DNA of 64,000 bases from Bacteroidales bacterium CF (GCA_000473305.1 CP006772.1:1798001-1862000); one strand, 5' to 3'. Shown: positions 56,994 through 64,000, numbered from the stretch's first letter. Numbers and translations: made by a program. Notes: generated by a model from the sequence alone, not told the origin.

Positions 56994-58079
56994 CTAACTC
57001 AAAAATTCCGAAGCTTTTGAGAAGACCCTGTCAAACCAGTAGCTTCTCTCTTCGGCGTCGACCTTAGGCCCTGCTTCAGGGAAAGGTATTTCGTGAGAAT
57101 AGTTAAATGGAAAATCAAGTTCCTCCAGGCATCGAAGTTGTTCGATACCCAGAGCGGACTTGATTCCGTTTGTAGGTATTACGGTGTCTTTCTTTAATGA
57201 GAGAGCCTGTATCCGATAGGCATTCTCATTGTAAAAATACTCTCTCTGAGTCCTGTTCAGGGACTTGTCTATATGACATATAAAGGCATGTTCTATCGAA
57301 TCACCCTTTAGTCTTTTCTCATTCTTGAAATAGATAAAGTTTTCAGTGTAATATTTCAACATTACCTCAAAAGATGACTTATCCATTATCATCCTCGAAT
57401 CTCCGTTCATCTCGTTAAACACGGAACCTCCGCAAAACATAAAGAGCTTGCTGTTTGTGAAATAGTTCTCGGGGTTTGCAAACAGAAGCACCTGAGAAAG
57501 CAGGGCACCTATTGAGTATGCAAAGATGTCAATCTTTGCATGTGTGTCAATCATCGGGTGCCTCCCTTTTCTGATCTGATTCATTATCTGACATACATTG
57601 TAAACGCTCTCCCTTCCTGAAAGGTAGAATCGGTATGGGTCTGCCATTATCCTTTTGCTCAATGCATAGTTGAGAAAGGTCAGATGGCTGCTCTTCAGAG
57701 TATCCCTGTCCTCTCCTGCCAGAAACGGCTGCATGGAACGCGGTGTCGCCCATTCCATCGGAGATCTGTTTATGTGAAATGCTATAGGGAACAGAAGAAC
57801 CGGCTTGCGTGTCTTTTCAGCAATATATTTTGCCCATGGATAATATTTATCCCAACTCCTCTCATTGAGACCATGGAAAAGAAATATTAAAGAGTCAGCC
57901 TTGCCGTTTGCCGCTCTTCTCATTCGCTCCGGCTCCACTATCTGATATTCGAAATCCTGATTCTCTTTTATCTCGTCATCAGGTTTCATATAAAAAGCAG
58001 GAGCGGCGGTTCTCTTCATATCTTCGACAATCTCCTCTTTACCGAAGATTTCTTGAAATAAAAATTTATGAAACTTCAT
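56994..58079 (-). CDS. Alpha/beta-hydrolase-like protein of unknown function
   Basis: 361 residues, cytoplasmic, no signal peptide. LIFLFHGLNERSWDKYYPWA looks like the first strand and oxyanion loop of an alpha/beta hydrolase, and IDIFAYSIGALLSQVLLFAN (about 205-225) like the nucleophile elbow, but it reads A-Y-S-I-G rather than G-x-S-x-G. A possible late His is in SHEIPFPEAG. From memory it resembles a Bacteroidota-specific family (DUF6051 in some annotations); this was not checked. It is transcribed divergently from the LytTR regulator gene, with iterons between, so it is a candidate target of that regulator. The stop is 4 bases from nagB. Confidence 0.7.
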   Translation of the reverse strand: MKFHKFLFQEIFGKEEIVEDMKRTAAPAFYMKPDDEIKENQDFEYQIVEPERMRRAANGKADSLIFLFHGLNERSWDKYYPWAKYIAEKTRKPVLLFPIAFHINRSPMEWATPRSMQPFLAGEDRDTLKSSHLTFLNYALSKRIMADPYRFYLSGRESVYNVCQIMNQIRKGRHPMIDTHAKIDIFAYSIGALLSQVLLFANPENYFTNSKLFMFCGGSVFNEMNGDSRMIMDKSSFEVMLKYYTENFIYFKNEKRLKGDSIEHAFICHIDKSLNRTQREYFYNENAYRIQALSLKKDTVIPTNGIKSALGIEQLRCLEELDFPFNYSHEIPFPEAGPKVDAEERSYWFDRVFSKASEFLS

Positions 58080-58096
58080 AACTCTGATTTTTTATG

Positions 58097-58128
58097 CAAA
58101 TGAAAGCTTATGTATGGCAGTTGTCAAA
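58097..58128 (-). promoter_or_regulatory. Candidate promoter of the alpha/beta-hydrolase-like gene
   Basis: Minus-strand TTTG (58125-58128), 20 bases, then TTCATTTG (58097-58104), one mismatch from TAnnTTTG, 17 bases before the ATG at 58079. Confidence 0.45.
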
Positions 58129-58152
58129 AAAATGGTGAATAGGAAACGGTTT

Positions 58153-58202
58153 TGGGACGAAATTCTCAAATGTGGGACGAAAATATTATATATGTTGCGA
58201 AA
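58153..58202. promoter_or_regulatory. Three 10-bp iterons with exact 20-bp spacing
   Basis: TGGGACGAAA at 58153-58162 and again at 58173-58182, and the related TGTTGCGAAA at 58193-58202. Starts are 20 bases apart, about two DNA turns. The third overlaps the expected -33 region of the LytTR gene. LytTR proteins bind direct repeats spaced about two turns apart, so this is a candidate autoregulatory operator shared with the divergent gene. Confidence 0.6.
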
Positions 58203-58212
58203 TAATTTTAAC

Positions 58213-58220
58213 TATTTTTG
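58213..58220 (+). promoter_or_regulatory. -7 box of the LytTR gene
   Basis: TATTTTTG, a perfect TAnnTTTG box 5 bases before the preferred ATG. It supports the ATG at 58226 over the upstream GTG at 58172, and points to a leaderless mRNA. Confidence 0.45.
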
Positions 58221-58225
58221 TAAAG

Positions 58226-59071
58226 ATGATTACTAACATACCGAAATACATAAACGAAAAGAACAATATTGTGCGTCTGGTTTCCCTTACAGCGCTGTTC
58301 GCCTTGATATTTATCAATATCTACAAGCCGTTCAGTTCTGAAAATTGGTACCAGATTAGTGACTTTATGTTTTTCGTCTACTCAAGTCTCATTATCCTTA
58401 CGGGAGTGTTAGTGGTGATTATCAGTAGAATAATAATGTATTTCTATAGTAAGAAGCATGATATCTCCTACCGTTTATATATAATATGGGTACTTCTCGA
58501 GATTCTGTTCATGTCTCTCTTCTATACTGTTTACACCATCTGTGTAAGACACGGGGTGGATGTTATGGAGACATTCAAGAACTCTACAATCAACACATCA
58601 TTGGTTCTTCTTTTACCTTATGTTACTCTCTGGATATATATGGGATGGAAAGAGACTCAGAAAAAACTGGAGAAGATCGAGAATGACGAGGAGCTGGACA
58701 TGAATCCCCTTAAGAGTATTGCATTCAAGGATGAAAAGGGAGTACTGATGCTCTCCATACAGATGCAGGATCTTCTTTACATAGAGTCTGACAACAATTA
58801 TGTTGAGATTCATTATACCTCAAACGGAAAAAACAAGACATACCTATTGAGAAACAGTCTGAAAAATATGGAGACAATGCTCTCTGACACCTCTGTTGGT
58901 CGCTGTCACAGGTCGTATCTTGTAAACTTCGGACGTGTTAAGGTTATGCGCAGGGAAAAGGATGGGCTCTATCTTGAGCTTGAGGCACAGGGTGTGATGG
59001 ATATACCTGTGTCAAAGACTTTCCAGGAAAAAGTAGGTGAGAAATTCGTCACCCACTCTTTCAAGAATTAA
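58226..59071 (+). CDS. Membrane-anchored LytTR-family transcriptional regulator
   Basis: 281 residues from the ATG at 58226. Four hydrophobic segments in the first 155 residues (for example LVSLTALFALIFINIY, VYSSLIILTGVLVVIISRII, YIIWVLLEILFMSLFYTVYT, SLVLLLPYVTLWIYMGW), then a charged linker with coiled-coil character and a C-terminal LytTR DNA-binding domain (about 175-275: MQDLLYIESDNNYVEIHYTS, SVGRCHRSYLVNFGRVKVM). There is no receiver domain, so the signal is probably sensed in or at the membrane. A GTG at 58172 would add residues in a region with the promoter and iterons, so it is not used. The ligand is unknown. Direct repeats upstream suggest self-regulation. Confidence 0.85.
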   Translation: MITNIPKYINEKNNIVRLVSLTALFALIFINIYKPFSSENWYQISDFMFFVYSSLIILTGVLVVIISRIIMYFYSKKHDISYRLYIIWVLLEILFMSLFYTVYTICVRHGVDVMETFKNSTINTSLVLLLPYVTLWIYMGWKETQKKLEKIENDEELDMNPLKSIAFKDEKGVLMLSIQMQDLLYIESDNNYVEIHYTSNGKNKTYLLRNSLKNMETMLSDTSVGRCHRSYLVNFGRVKVMRREKDGLYLELEAQGVMDIPVSKTFQEKVGEKFVTHSFKN

Positions 59072-59076
59072 TAGTC

Positions 59077-59153
59077 GGAAAGAATTAATGCTTTTTTATA
59101 AGTTCCGGAATTAATTTTCGGTAATTAGCCCTCTGAAATAATTAGTTCTTTCC
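59077..59153. repeat. Imperfect inverted repeat between convergent genes
   Basis: GGAAAGAATTAAT (59077-59089) pairs with ATTAGTTCTTTCC (59141-59153) with one mismatch, around an AT-rich centre containing TCCGGAATTAATTTTCGG. It separates the LytTR and peroxidase genes, which converge, and may be a bidirectional terminator, though the T-run is inside the left part. Confidence 0.4.
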
Positions 59154-59175
59154 AATCAGAGTTTTAAGATCTTTT

Positions 59176-59730
59176 TTACAACAAGGAAATTATCTCTTCT
59201 GAAAGAGGTTTTACCTTGGAGCCGAAATGTCCCAGAAGGTTACCATTTTCATCTATGAGATATTTATTGAAATTCCAGCTTGGCTCCTGTTTGCACCATC
59301 CATTTTTTGAAGGGTCTGTAAGCCATTGATATACTGCGCTTTTATTTTTCCCTTTTACAGATGACTTCTCCATCATCTGAAATGTCACACCATAATTTAG
59401 TTCGCAGAAAGATTGTATTTCTGAATTTGTTCCCGGATCCTGATTCAAGAAGTCATTTGAAGGGAATCCCAAAACTACCAGCTGGTTGCCAAATTTTTTA
59501 TGTAGTTCCTCCAAATCCTTGAACTGCGGTGTGAAACCACATTTTGAAGCTGTGTTTACTATCAGGACCTTCTTGCCTTTAAGCTGTTTGAAGTCAAATT
59601 TTTCTCCGGTTATTGTATTGAATGACAGTGCATAAAAATCCTCTATGGCAGGAGCCTTCTTCTCCTGCGCCTTTGATGTAAAGCTACTGAACAGAGCCAA
59701 TATTGATATTAATAGTGCTGATTTTTTCAT
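59176..59730 (-). CDS. Glutathione peroxidase-family thiol peroxidase, exported
   Basis: 184 residues. Signal peptide MKKSALLISILALFSSFTSKA, then a GPx fold with the peroxidatic Cys64 in NTASKCGFTPQF (Cys in place of selenocysteine). GFPSNDFLNQDPG gives the Gln of the tetrad region and CKQEPSWNFNKYLID the Trp and Asn. A second Cys in SFCELNYG could be the resolving one, as in thioredoxin-dependent GPx. It probably removes peroxides in the periplasm, with electrons from thioredoxin-like proteins rather than glutathione. Divergent from the TonB-dependent receptor gene, with a GTGGCAC element between. Confidence 0.92.
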   Translation of the reverse strand: MKKSALLISILALFSSFTSKAQEKKAPAIEDFYALSFNTITGEKFDFKQLKGKKVLIVNTASKCGFTPQFKDLEELHKKFGNQLVVLGFPSNDFLNQDPGTNSEIQSFCELNYGVTFQMMEKSSVKGKNKSAVYQWLTDPSKNGWCKQEPSWNFNKYLIDENGNLLGHFGSKVKPLSEEIISLL

Positions 59731-59774
59731 TGAATTTTGTTTTGTATATAAACAGAGAAGGGCAATGATTGTTT

Positions 59775-59896
59775 AGTGGCACAGATTTTTGTAATCACAT
59801 GATAATTAAACACATTGTTTTTTTTAATTTATTAATCAGACAATTAATATATTATATTTCTTTGATTATTTGTTGATTACAAAAATCTGTGCCACT
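59775..59896. mobile_element. Copy 3 of GTGGCAC terminal-inverted-repeat element
   Basis: 122 bases with perfect 23-bp terminal inverted repeats (59775-59797 and 59874-59896) beginning AGTGGCACAGATTTTTG, with A in place of T at the eighth base of the GTGGCAC core relative to copies 1 and 2. The interior is AT-rich with no reading frame and no similarity to copy 2. It stands between two divergent genes. Confidence 0.65.
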
Positions 59897-59943
59897 GAAA
59901 AAAAATCATAATAAATGAGTATGTACGGGAGATATGATTGAGA

Positions 59944-59951
59944 TATCTTTG
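59944..59951 (+). promoter_or_regulatory. -7 box of the TonB-dependent receptor gene
   Basis: TATCTTTG, a perfect TAnnTTTG box only 8 bases before the ATG. GAGATAT occurs twice just upstream (59929 and 59940), 11 bases apart, overlapping the box. Confidence 0.5.
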
Positions 59952-59959
59952 CGGCCGTT

Positions 59960-62326
59960 ATGAATTATCCTATAAGAGCCATTATTCTTACACTTCTGAC
60001 ATGTGTCAGTTTATTTAATACCGCTTTTGCAAAAAAATCACCGACAGACCTGCTCTTTTGCCCAACAGAAGCAGAGAGAGCCGCTGAGCTTTCAGTTGAC
60101 GATACAACCGGAAGGGCGTCACGACGTCAGGCAAGGGCTGAAGAGAGAAAAATTGTTATTAACCCGGCAATAATTACCGGATATCTTAAAGGCGGAGTCG
60201 TAGATGAACAGGTAGCATCAATAACCAGAGTATTCATGCAGAGACTCGAGACGGAGAGTGTTACCGCCCTCAAGGATCTCTCTGCAACTGTTCCAAATTT
60301 TTACATCCCGGATTACGGGTCGAAAATGACCTCATCTGTTTATGTCAGAGGGTTGGGTGCCAGGATAGACAATCCTGTAGTAGGAATGTATGTTGACGGA
60401 ATCTCCTATCTTAACAAGAACAATTTTGATTTTGATTTTTTTGACATCCGTTCTGTTGATGTATTAAGAGGTCCGCAGAGCACACTTTTCGGGAGGAACA
60501 CTATAGGCGGGCTGGTTAACATAACGACTATCTCACCATTGGCTTACCAGGGCACTCGGGCATCGATAGGATACGGCAACGGGAATACATTTTCTGCTCA
60601 GGCATCACACTACAGGAGAATTAACGAAAGAGCCGGGATTTCACTCAGTGGTTATTACAAAAGCTCGGACGGTTTTTATCAAAATGCATATTCCGGAACA
60701 AATTCTGATTGGTATAAAGGGGCCGGATTACGAATCCGGGGACAATGGGTTAAATCTGACAAACTCAGCTTTGACAATAGTTTCAGCATATCCTGGGTGG
60801 ATCAGGGCGGTTTTCCTTACGGCAAGGTTGACACATTGACCGGTAATATTCAGGATGTCAACTATAATGATGTAAGCGGTTATTCACGGTTTACACTAAG
60901 TGAGGGGCTGTCTTACAAGCGTTTTTTAGATAAATATGTGTTGACAGGCGTCACATCATACCAGTATACCGATGACTGTATGAATATGGATCAGGACTTC
61001 ACACCCGACTCCTATTTCATATTGAGGCAGAGCCAGAATGAACACGCTTTATCGCAGGATGTTGTTATTAAGCCTAAAGAAGAGCGTGGAAACTGGAGAT
61101 GGCTCAGTGGTGCATCGGCATTTTTTAAGTATCTGAAAATGGATGCTCCCGTGACATTCAAGAGGGATGGAATTGAGAGGCTAATTCTTGCGGGTGCAAA
61201 TAAGGGTCTTAGCAGTGTATTCCCCGGAGAGGCGATTTTAATTGAGGAGGACAGTTTTGTAATAGGTAGTCTGTTCAAAACATCTACTTATGGTGCGGCA
61301 CTATATCATCAGTCATATCTCAGGAGAGGCAAGTGGCTGTTTGAGGCGGGAGCGAGGCTGGATTACGAAGGATCGGGACTTGACTATAACAGCAACTCGG
61401 TCATCCACTATCTCTTTACAATGACTATGTCCAAATACAGGGAGGTCAAATCAATCCTGAAAGGAAACGAACGGCTGAACTATTTTGAAGTACTGCCAAG
61501 ACTGACGGCTTCATACAACTCCGGCAAGATTAGGCTCTCTGCCTCTGTTGCCCGGGGGTACAAGGCCGGCGGCTACAACACTCAGCTCTTCTCGGATATT
61601 CTACAAAATCAGATGAGAGTGGATATGATGAACGACCTTGGTGTACACTTTACAAACTCTGAATACTCATCATACAGCGTGGCTGATGTGATAACCTACA
61701 AGCCGGAGTATTGCTGGAATATGGAGGCCGGGGTGAATTACAGCCCAAGGAATCTAAATCTGGAACTTACAGTGTTTGATATTCTATGCAATGACCAGCA
61801 ACTCACTGTTTTTCCCTCCGGAAGCAGTACCGGGAGGATGATGACTAACGCCGGAAAAACAAGAAGCTTCGGTGCTGAGGGGACTATTTCATACAGAAAA
61901 GGGAATCTCCGTTTATCGGTTGAATACGGATATACAAATGCTCGTTTCATAAAATATGACAACGGTCATAATGACTTCTCGGGAAAATATGTGCCGTATG
62001 TCCCACAACACACAGTATCTGTAGGGTCTGACTATACTTTCATGGCAAAACGAGCTTCCAGGATTTTTGACAAAGTTGTCTTGCACCTCGATGTGAAGGG
62101 TTTCGGAAAGATTTACTGGAATGAGTCCAATTCTCTTCACCAGCCATTCTATACCCTGCTGAACGGATCCATATCGATACAGAAGCAAAAAGTTGCACTT
62201 GAAGTATGGGGAAAGAACATTACCTCCTCAAAATACAATACATTCTATTTCCTATCTATGGGAAACTCCTTCCTGCAAAAAGGGAAGCCTCTTCAATTCG
62301 GGGTCTCGCTGAAAACAAATTTTTAA
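59960..62326 (+). CDS. TonB-dependent outer-membrane receptor
   Basis: 788 residues. Signal peptide MNYPIRAIILTLLTCVSLFN ending near TAFA, a short N-terminal segment without the carboxypeptidase-like domain of SusC, then the plug (about 65-200) with MTSSVYVRGLGARIDNPVVG and VDVLRGPQSTLFGRNTIGGL, and a C-terminal barrel ending PLQFGVSLKTNF. Size and the lack of SusD suggest an iron-complex, cobalamin or other small-ligand receptor. The downstream lipoprotein and the LuxR regulator support a dedicated uptake locus; the ligand is unknown. Confidence 0.93.
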   Translation: MNYPIRAIILTLLTCVSLFNTAFAKKSPTDLLFCPTEAERAAELSVDDTTGRASRRQARAEERKIVINPAIITGYLKGGVVDEQVASITRVFMQRLETESVTALKDLSATVPNFYIPDYGSKMTSSVYVRGLGARIDNPVVGMYVDGISYLNKNNFDFDFFDIRSVDVLRGPQSTLFGRNTIGGLVNITTISPLAYQGTRASIGYGNGNTFSAQASHYRRINERAGISLSGYYKSSDGFYQNAYSGTNSDWYKGAGLRIRGQWVKSDKLSFDNSFSISWVDQGGFPYGKVDTLTGNIQDVNYNDVSGYSRFTLSEGLSYKRFLDKYVLTGVTSYQYTDDCMNMDQDFTPDSYFILRQSQNEHALSQDVVIKPKEERGNWRWLSGASAFFKYLKMDAPVTFKRDGIERLILAGANKGLSSVFPGEAILIEEDSFVIGSLFKTSTYGAALYHQSYLRRGKWLFEAGARLDYEGSGLDYNSNSVIHYLFTMTMSKYREVKSILKGNERLNYFEVLPRLTASYNSGKIRLSASVARGYKAGGYNTQLFSDILQNQMRVDMMNDLGVHFTNSEYSSYSVADVITYKPEYCWNMEAGVNYSPRNLNLELTVFDILCNDQQLTVFPSGSSTGRMMTNAGKTRSFGAEGTISYRKGNLRLSVEYGYTNARFIKYDNGHNDFSGKYVPYVPQHTVSVGSDYTFMAKRASRIFDKVVLHLDVKGFGKIYWNESNSLHQPFYTLLNGSISIQKQKVALEVWGKNITSSKYNTFYFLSMGNSFLQKGKPLQFGVSLKTNF

Positions 62327-62335
62327 ATATATAAT

Positions 62336-62812
62336 ATGAAGAATCTATTTTCTCTTAAAAACAAATCTCTATTTATCGCCCTGTTAATCACCTCATTTTT
62401 TGCATCAAGCTGCCAAAAAGAGGAGGAGCCTTTGAAGTTAACTGAAGATGGCACCTATTCAGGGCAACTTGCAGTCGACCAGCTGAACGGCACAAACTAT
62501 ACAAGCAGCAATGTCCAGGTAAAGGTTACACCTTCGACTTCTGCCGGTTATATCACAATAGATATGCTTCAGGTATCATTCTCACCTAAAATGCCTGTCA
62601 AGCTCGACATGAAGATTCAGAATGTTGCGTACACAAGCACAAGCGAGAAGATCACCATATCCGGCAACAATATAGTACCAATTGCAATGGGTGGTGAGTT
62701 CCCTGCCTATACAATTACTAATCTTACCGGCGAGATTCAGAATGGGGTACTCAGCCTATCTATGATGTGCGGTAGTTACCCGCTGACTTATAACGGAACA
62801 CTTCTTCTATAA
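62336..62812 (+). CDS. Calycin-like lipoprotein
   Basis: 158 residues. Signal peptide with lipobox FFASSC (lipid Cys about residue 27) followed by QKEEEP, which suggests surface export. The remainder is one beta-rich domain with GTYSGQLAVDQLNGTNYTSS, QVKVTPSTSAGYITIDMLQV and TNLTGEIQNGVLSLSMMCGS, similar to the calycin-like domain of Bacteroidota lipoproteins that bind small molecules. It starts 9 bases after the receptor stops and is probably its accessory. The family call is from memory; the ligand is unknown. Its 3' end overlaps the convergent regulator by 6 bases. Confidence 0.75.
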   Translation: MKNLFSLKNKSLFIALLITSFFASSCQKEEEPLKLTEDGTYSGQLAVDQLNGTNYTSSNVQVKVTPSTSAGYITIDMLQVSFSPKMPVKLDMKIQNVAYTSTSEKITISGNNIVPIAMGGEFPAYTITNLTGEIQNGVLSLSMMCGSYPLTYNGTLLL

Positions 62813-63403
62813 TTTGTCAATATCGACATAACCATGGGTTACGGCATAGATAGTGAGACCTGATACGGATTTGATGGCAAGCTTCTCGGTTATGTTTCTT
62901 CTATGAGTGATAACTGTTGTTACGCTGATATTCAACCGATCCGCAATCTCCTTGTTGATATACCCTTTTACAATAAGTGCAAGCACCTCGATCTCTCTTG
63001 CAGAGAGTAATCGGGGTGTTTCTGTTTGTACAGGGGCTTCCGGAGTGTGATAGCCGTGGTGGTGCGCACCCTGATGAATACTTAGTATCGATTTGACAAG
63101 TTCCTCCTCCGGTTGTGAAAGGTCCAGTATCCTGAACCCCTTCATGACATTGTTTGCCTCATTGTGAGAGGTAAGCACGATTGTCTTTTTCTCTCTTGGA
63201 ACAAAAAAGCTACTGTTCAGGAACAGAACCGAGGATGAGATAAAGTAATGGAAGCACTCTTCAGGATTGTCTTTCAGAAACTCATCGAAATTACCATAGA
63301 TGCATAGTTCCGCAAAAGGAACAACCTCACTCAACAGAGACCTGAGCCCGATGCAAGTGGCAGTGTTTTCATCTATGATTGCTATTCGCAGTTTCCCGTG
63401 CAT
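62807..63403 (-). CDS. LuxR-family DNA-binding regulator with degenerate receiver
   Basis: 198 residues. An N-terminal receiver-like fold keeps IAIIDENTATCIGLRSLLSE (acidic pair Asp11-Glu12) and VLTSHNE, but at the phospho-acceptor position there is Ser (FHYFISSSVLF, about 51-61) with no Asp. A linker at about 108-120 holds five His (HQGAHHHGYH). The HTH domain (about 133-190) is complete: LSAREIEVLALIVKGYINKE with IADRLNISVTTVITHRRN. It is probably controlled by something other than phosphorylation, such as a metal or heme ligand. It is convergent with the receptor-lipoprotein pair and a candidate regulator of it. Confidence 0.85.
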   Translation of the reverse strand: MHGKLRIAIIDENTATCIGLRSLLSEVVPFAELCIYGNFDEFLKDNPEECFHYFISSSVLFLNSSFFVPREKKTIVLTSHNEANNVMKGFRILDLSQPEEELVKSILSIHQGAHHHGYHTPEAPVQTETPRLLSAREIEVLALIVKGYINKEIADRLNISVTTVITHRRNITEKLAIKSVSGLTIYAVTHGYVDIDKL

Positions 63404-63450
63404 CTTTCCTTATCCTCTTTTTAAGGTTTGAATCCTGTTTGCTGACATCT

Positions 63451-63482
63451 CAAATTTATGGGTAATTCTTGTTTTGAGCAAA
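63451..63482 (-). promoter_or_regulatory. Promoter of the LuxR-family gene
   Basis: Minus-strand TTTG (63479-63482), 20 bases, then TAAATTTG (63451-63458), a perfect match to the Bacteroidetes promoter, giving a 5' leader of about 40 bases. Confidence 0.55.
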
Positions 63483-63483
63483 A

Positions 63484-63999
63484 TTAAATCTGACATGAAT
63501 TATTTATAAGTATATAATTCCAGAACTTGGATATATACTTTATTGTCATATATTCACTAACGCTTTGCTCTATCATTCTTCTCAATGAGTTAATCTGAAC
63601 ATCCAGACTATAGATCTCCGGAAGATTTATAAAAGAATTCATCTCTTCTGCTTTTATCACTAATAAGAGATCAAGCAACTCCCCTCTTGACTGATGGCTC
63701 TCCAATAAATGAATAAAAGCAGCCATATTACATTCGAAGAGCGACGCTTCTCTGTCTCTCCTCAACTTTTTATATGTTGGATTCTCCCTTTCAAGCCTTG
63801 AGAAACACTCATCTCTTCGTTTTGCAAAATCTTCCTTACTAATTTTGTTAAGTCTGGAATCATTTAAAATCTTTTGATATGGATTATCCTTCTCCAGAAA
63901 GGCTTGTAAATTCTTTTCGTCCTCTTTGAATTTTTTATGTTTTGTTCTCAACTCTTCAGATTGTTGGAAAAATGAGTCAAGTATAGTCTCATTATAACT
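63484..63999 (-). CDS. Hypothetical protein, 5' end beyond window
   Basis: The reading frame on the minus strand stays open to the window end, so the start lies outside and about 172 residues are seen. It is soluble, highly charged and helical, rich in Lys, Glu, Asn and Arg, with coiled-coil-like stretches (EDEKNLQAFLEKDNPYQKI, SKEDFAKRRDECFSRLERE). There is no signal peptide or membrane segment in the visible part. No family was recognised. A TTG within the frame could start a shorter protein, but the coding-like sequence continues upstream of it. It lies just upstream of the LuxR-type gene on the same strand. Confidence 0.6.
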   Translation of the reverse strand, partial: SYNETILDSFFQQSEELRTKHKKFKEDEKNLQAFLEKDNPYQKILNDSRLNKISKEDFAKRRDECFSRLERENPTYKKLRRDREASLFECNMAAFIHLLESHQSRGELLDLLLVIKAEEMNSFINLPEIYSLDVQINSLRRMIEQSVSEYMTIKYISKFWNYILINNSCQI

Positions 64000-64000
64000 A

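Noticed and set aside
58172-58225. Longer LytTR start at GTG 58172
   Set aside because: The extension covers the iterons and the -7 box; the ATG at 58226 is just after the box.

Overview
The window is chromosomal DNA from a member of the phylum Bacteroidota, most likely order Bacteroidales and anaerobic. The evidence is a SusC/SusD pair, BACON-domain and TlpA/DUF4369-type lipoproteins, a two-subunit 2-oxoglutarate:ferredoxin oxidoreductase beside glutamate dehydrogenase, a membrane pyrophosphatase, rubrerythrin, several Skp/OmpH paralogues, and repeated use of the Bacteroidetes -7 promoter box TAnnTTTG. Genus and family cannot be fixed from the sequence alone. Most genes are housekeeping.

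Layout. 1-2.9 kb: two tandem MFS transporters (the first cut by the window edge) separated by a degenerate 7-bp repeat tract. 3-6.3 kb: dxs overlapping a FeoB-like permease that lacks its GTPase domain. 6.3-19.3 kb: the translation/transcription cluster tRNA-Thr-Tyr-Gly-Thr, tuf, tRNA-Trp, secE, nusG, rplK, rplA, rplJ, rplL, rpoB, rpoC, with an attenuator-like hairpin before rpoB and a terminator after rpoC. 19.3-23.3 kb, minus strand: an M64-type metallopeptidase lipoprotein, a TlpA-like thioredoxin lipoprotein and a gamma-class carbonic anhydrase-like protein. 23.5-27.8 kb: korA, korB, gdhA. 28.1-33.9 kb: susC, susD and a third lipoprotein, with no glycoside hydrolase. 34.2-42.7 kb, minus strand: nadK, uppS, bamA, two ompH/skp genes, murI, hppA, a cell-envelope run. 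42.7-47.8 kb, plus strand: pdxJ, a third ompH-like gene, a glycosyltransferase, purC and a LysM/periplasmic-binding protein, which meets an aminopeptidase P gene tail to tail. 49.7-57 kb: rubrerythrin, a gate-family membrane protein, trxB, bamD, rpoZ, coaBC, recN, nagB. 57-64 kb: an alpha/beta-hydrolase-like gene divergent from a membrane-bound LytTR regulator, a glutathione peroxidase, a TonB-dependent receptor with a calycin-like lipoprotein, a LuxR-type regulator with a degenerate receiver, and a gene cut by the window end.

The least explained parts are non-coding or regulatory. (1) Three intergenic elements carry long terminal inverted repeats beginning GTGGCAC (19.3-19.6, 34.1-34.25 and 59.8-59.9 kb); the first also holds a nested hairpin. 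(2) Three 10-bp iterons stand exactly 20 bp apart between the LytTR gene and the divergent hydrolase gene, with a candidate promoter on each side. (3) There is a heptamer/37-bp repeat tract between the MFS genes. (4) A 20-bp dyad lies upstream of korA. (5) Several -7 boxes lie only 5-8 bases before the start codon, which suggests leaderless mRNAs. The oddest proteins are the FeoB-like permease without a G domain and the LuxR regulator with no visible phospho-acceptor Asp and a His-rich linker.
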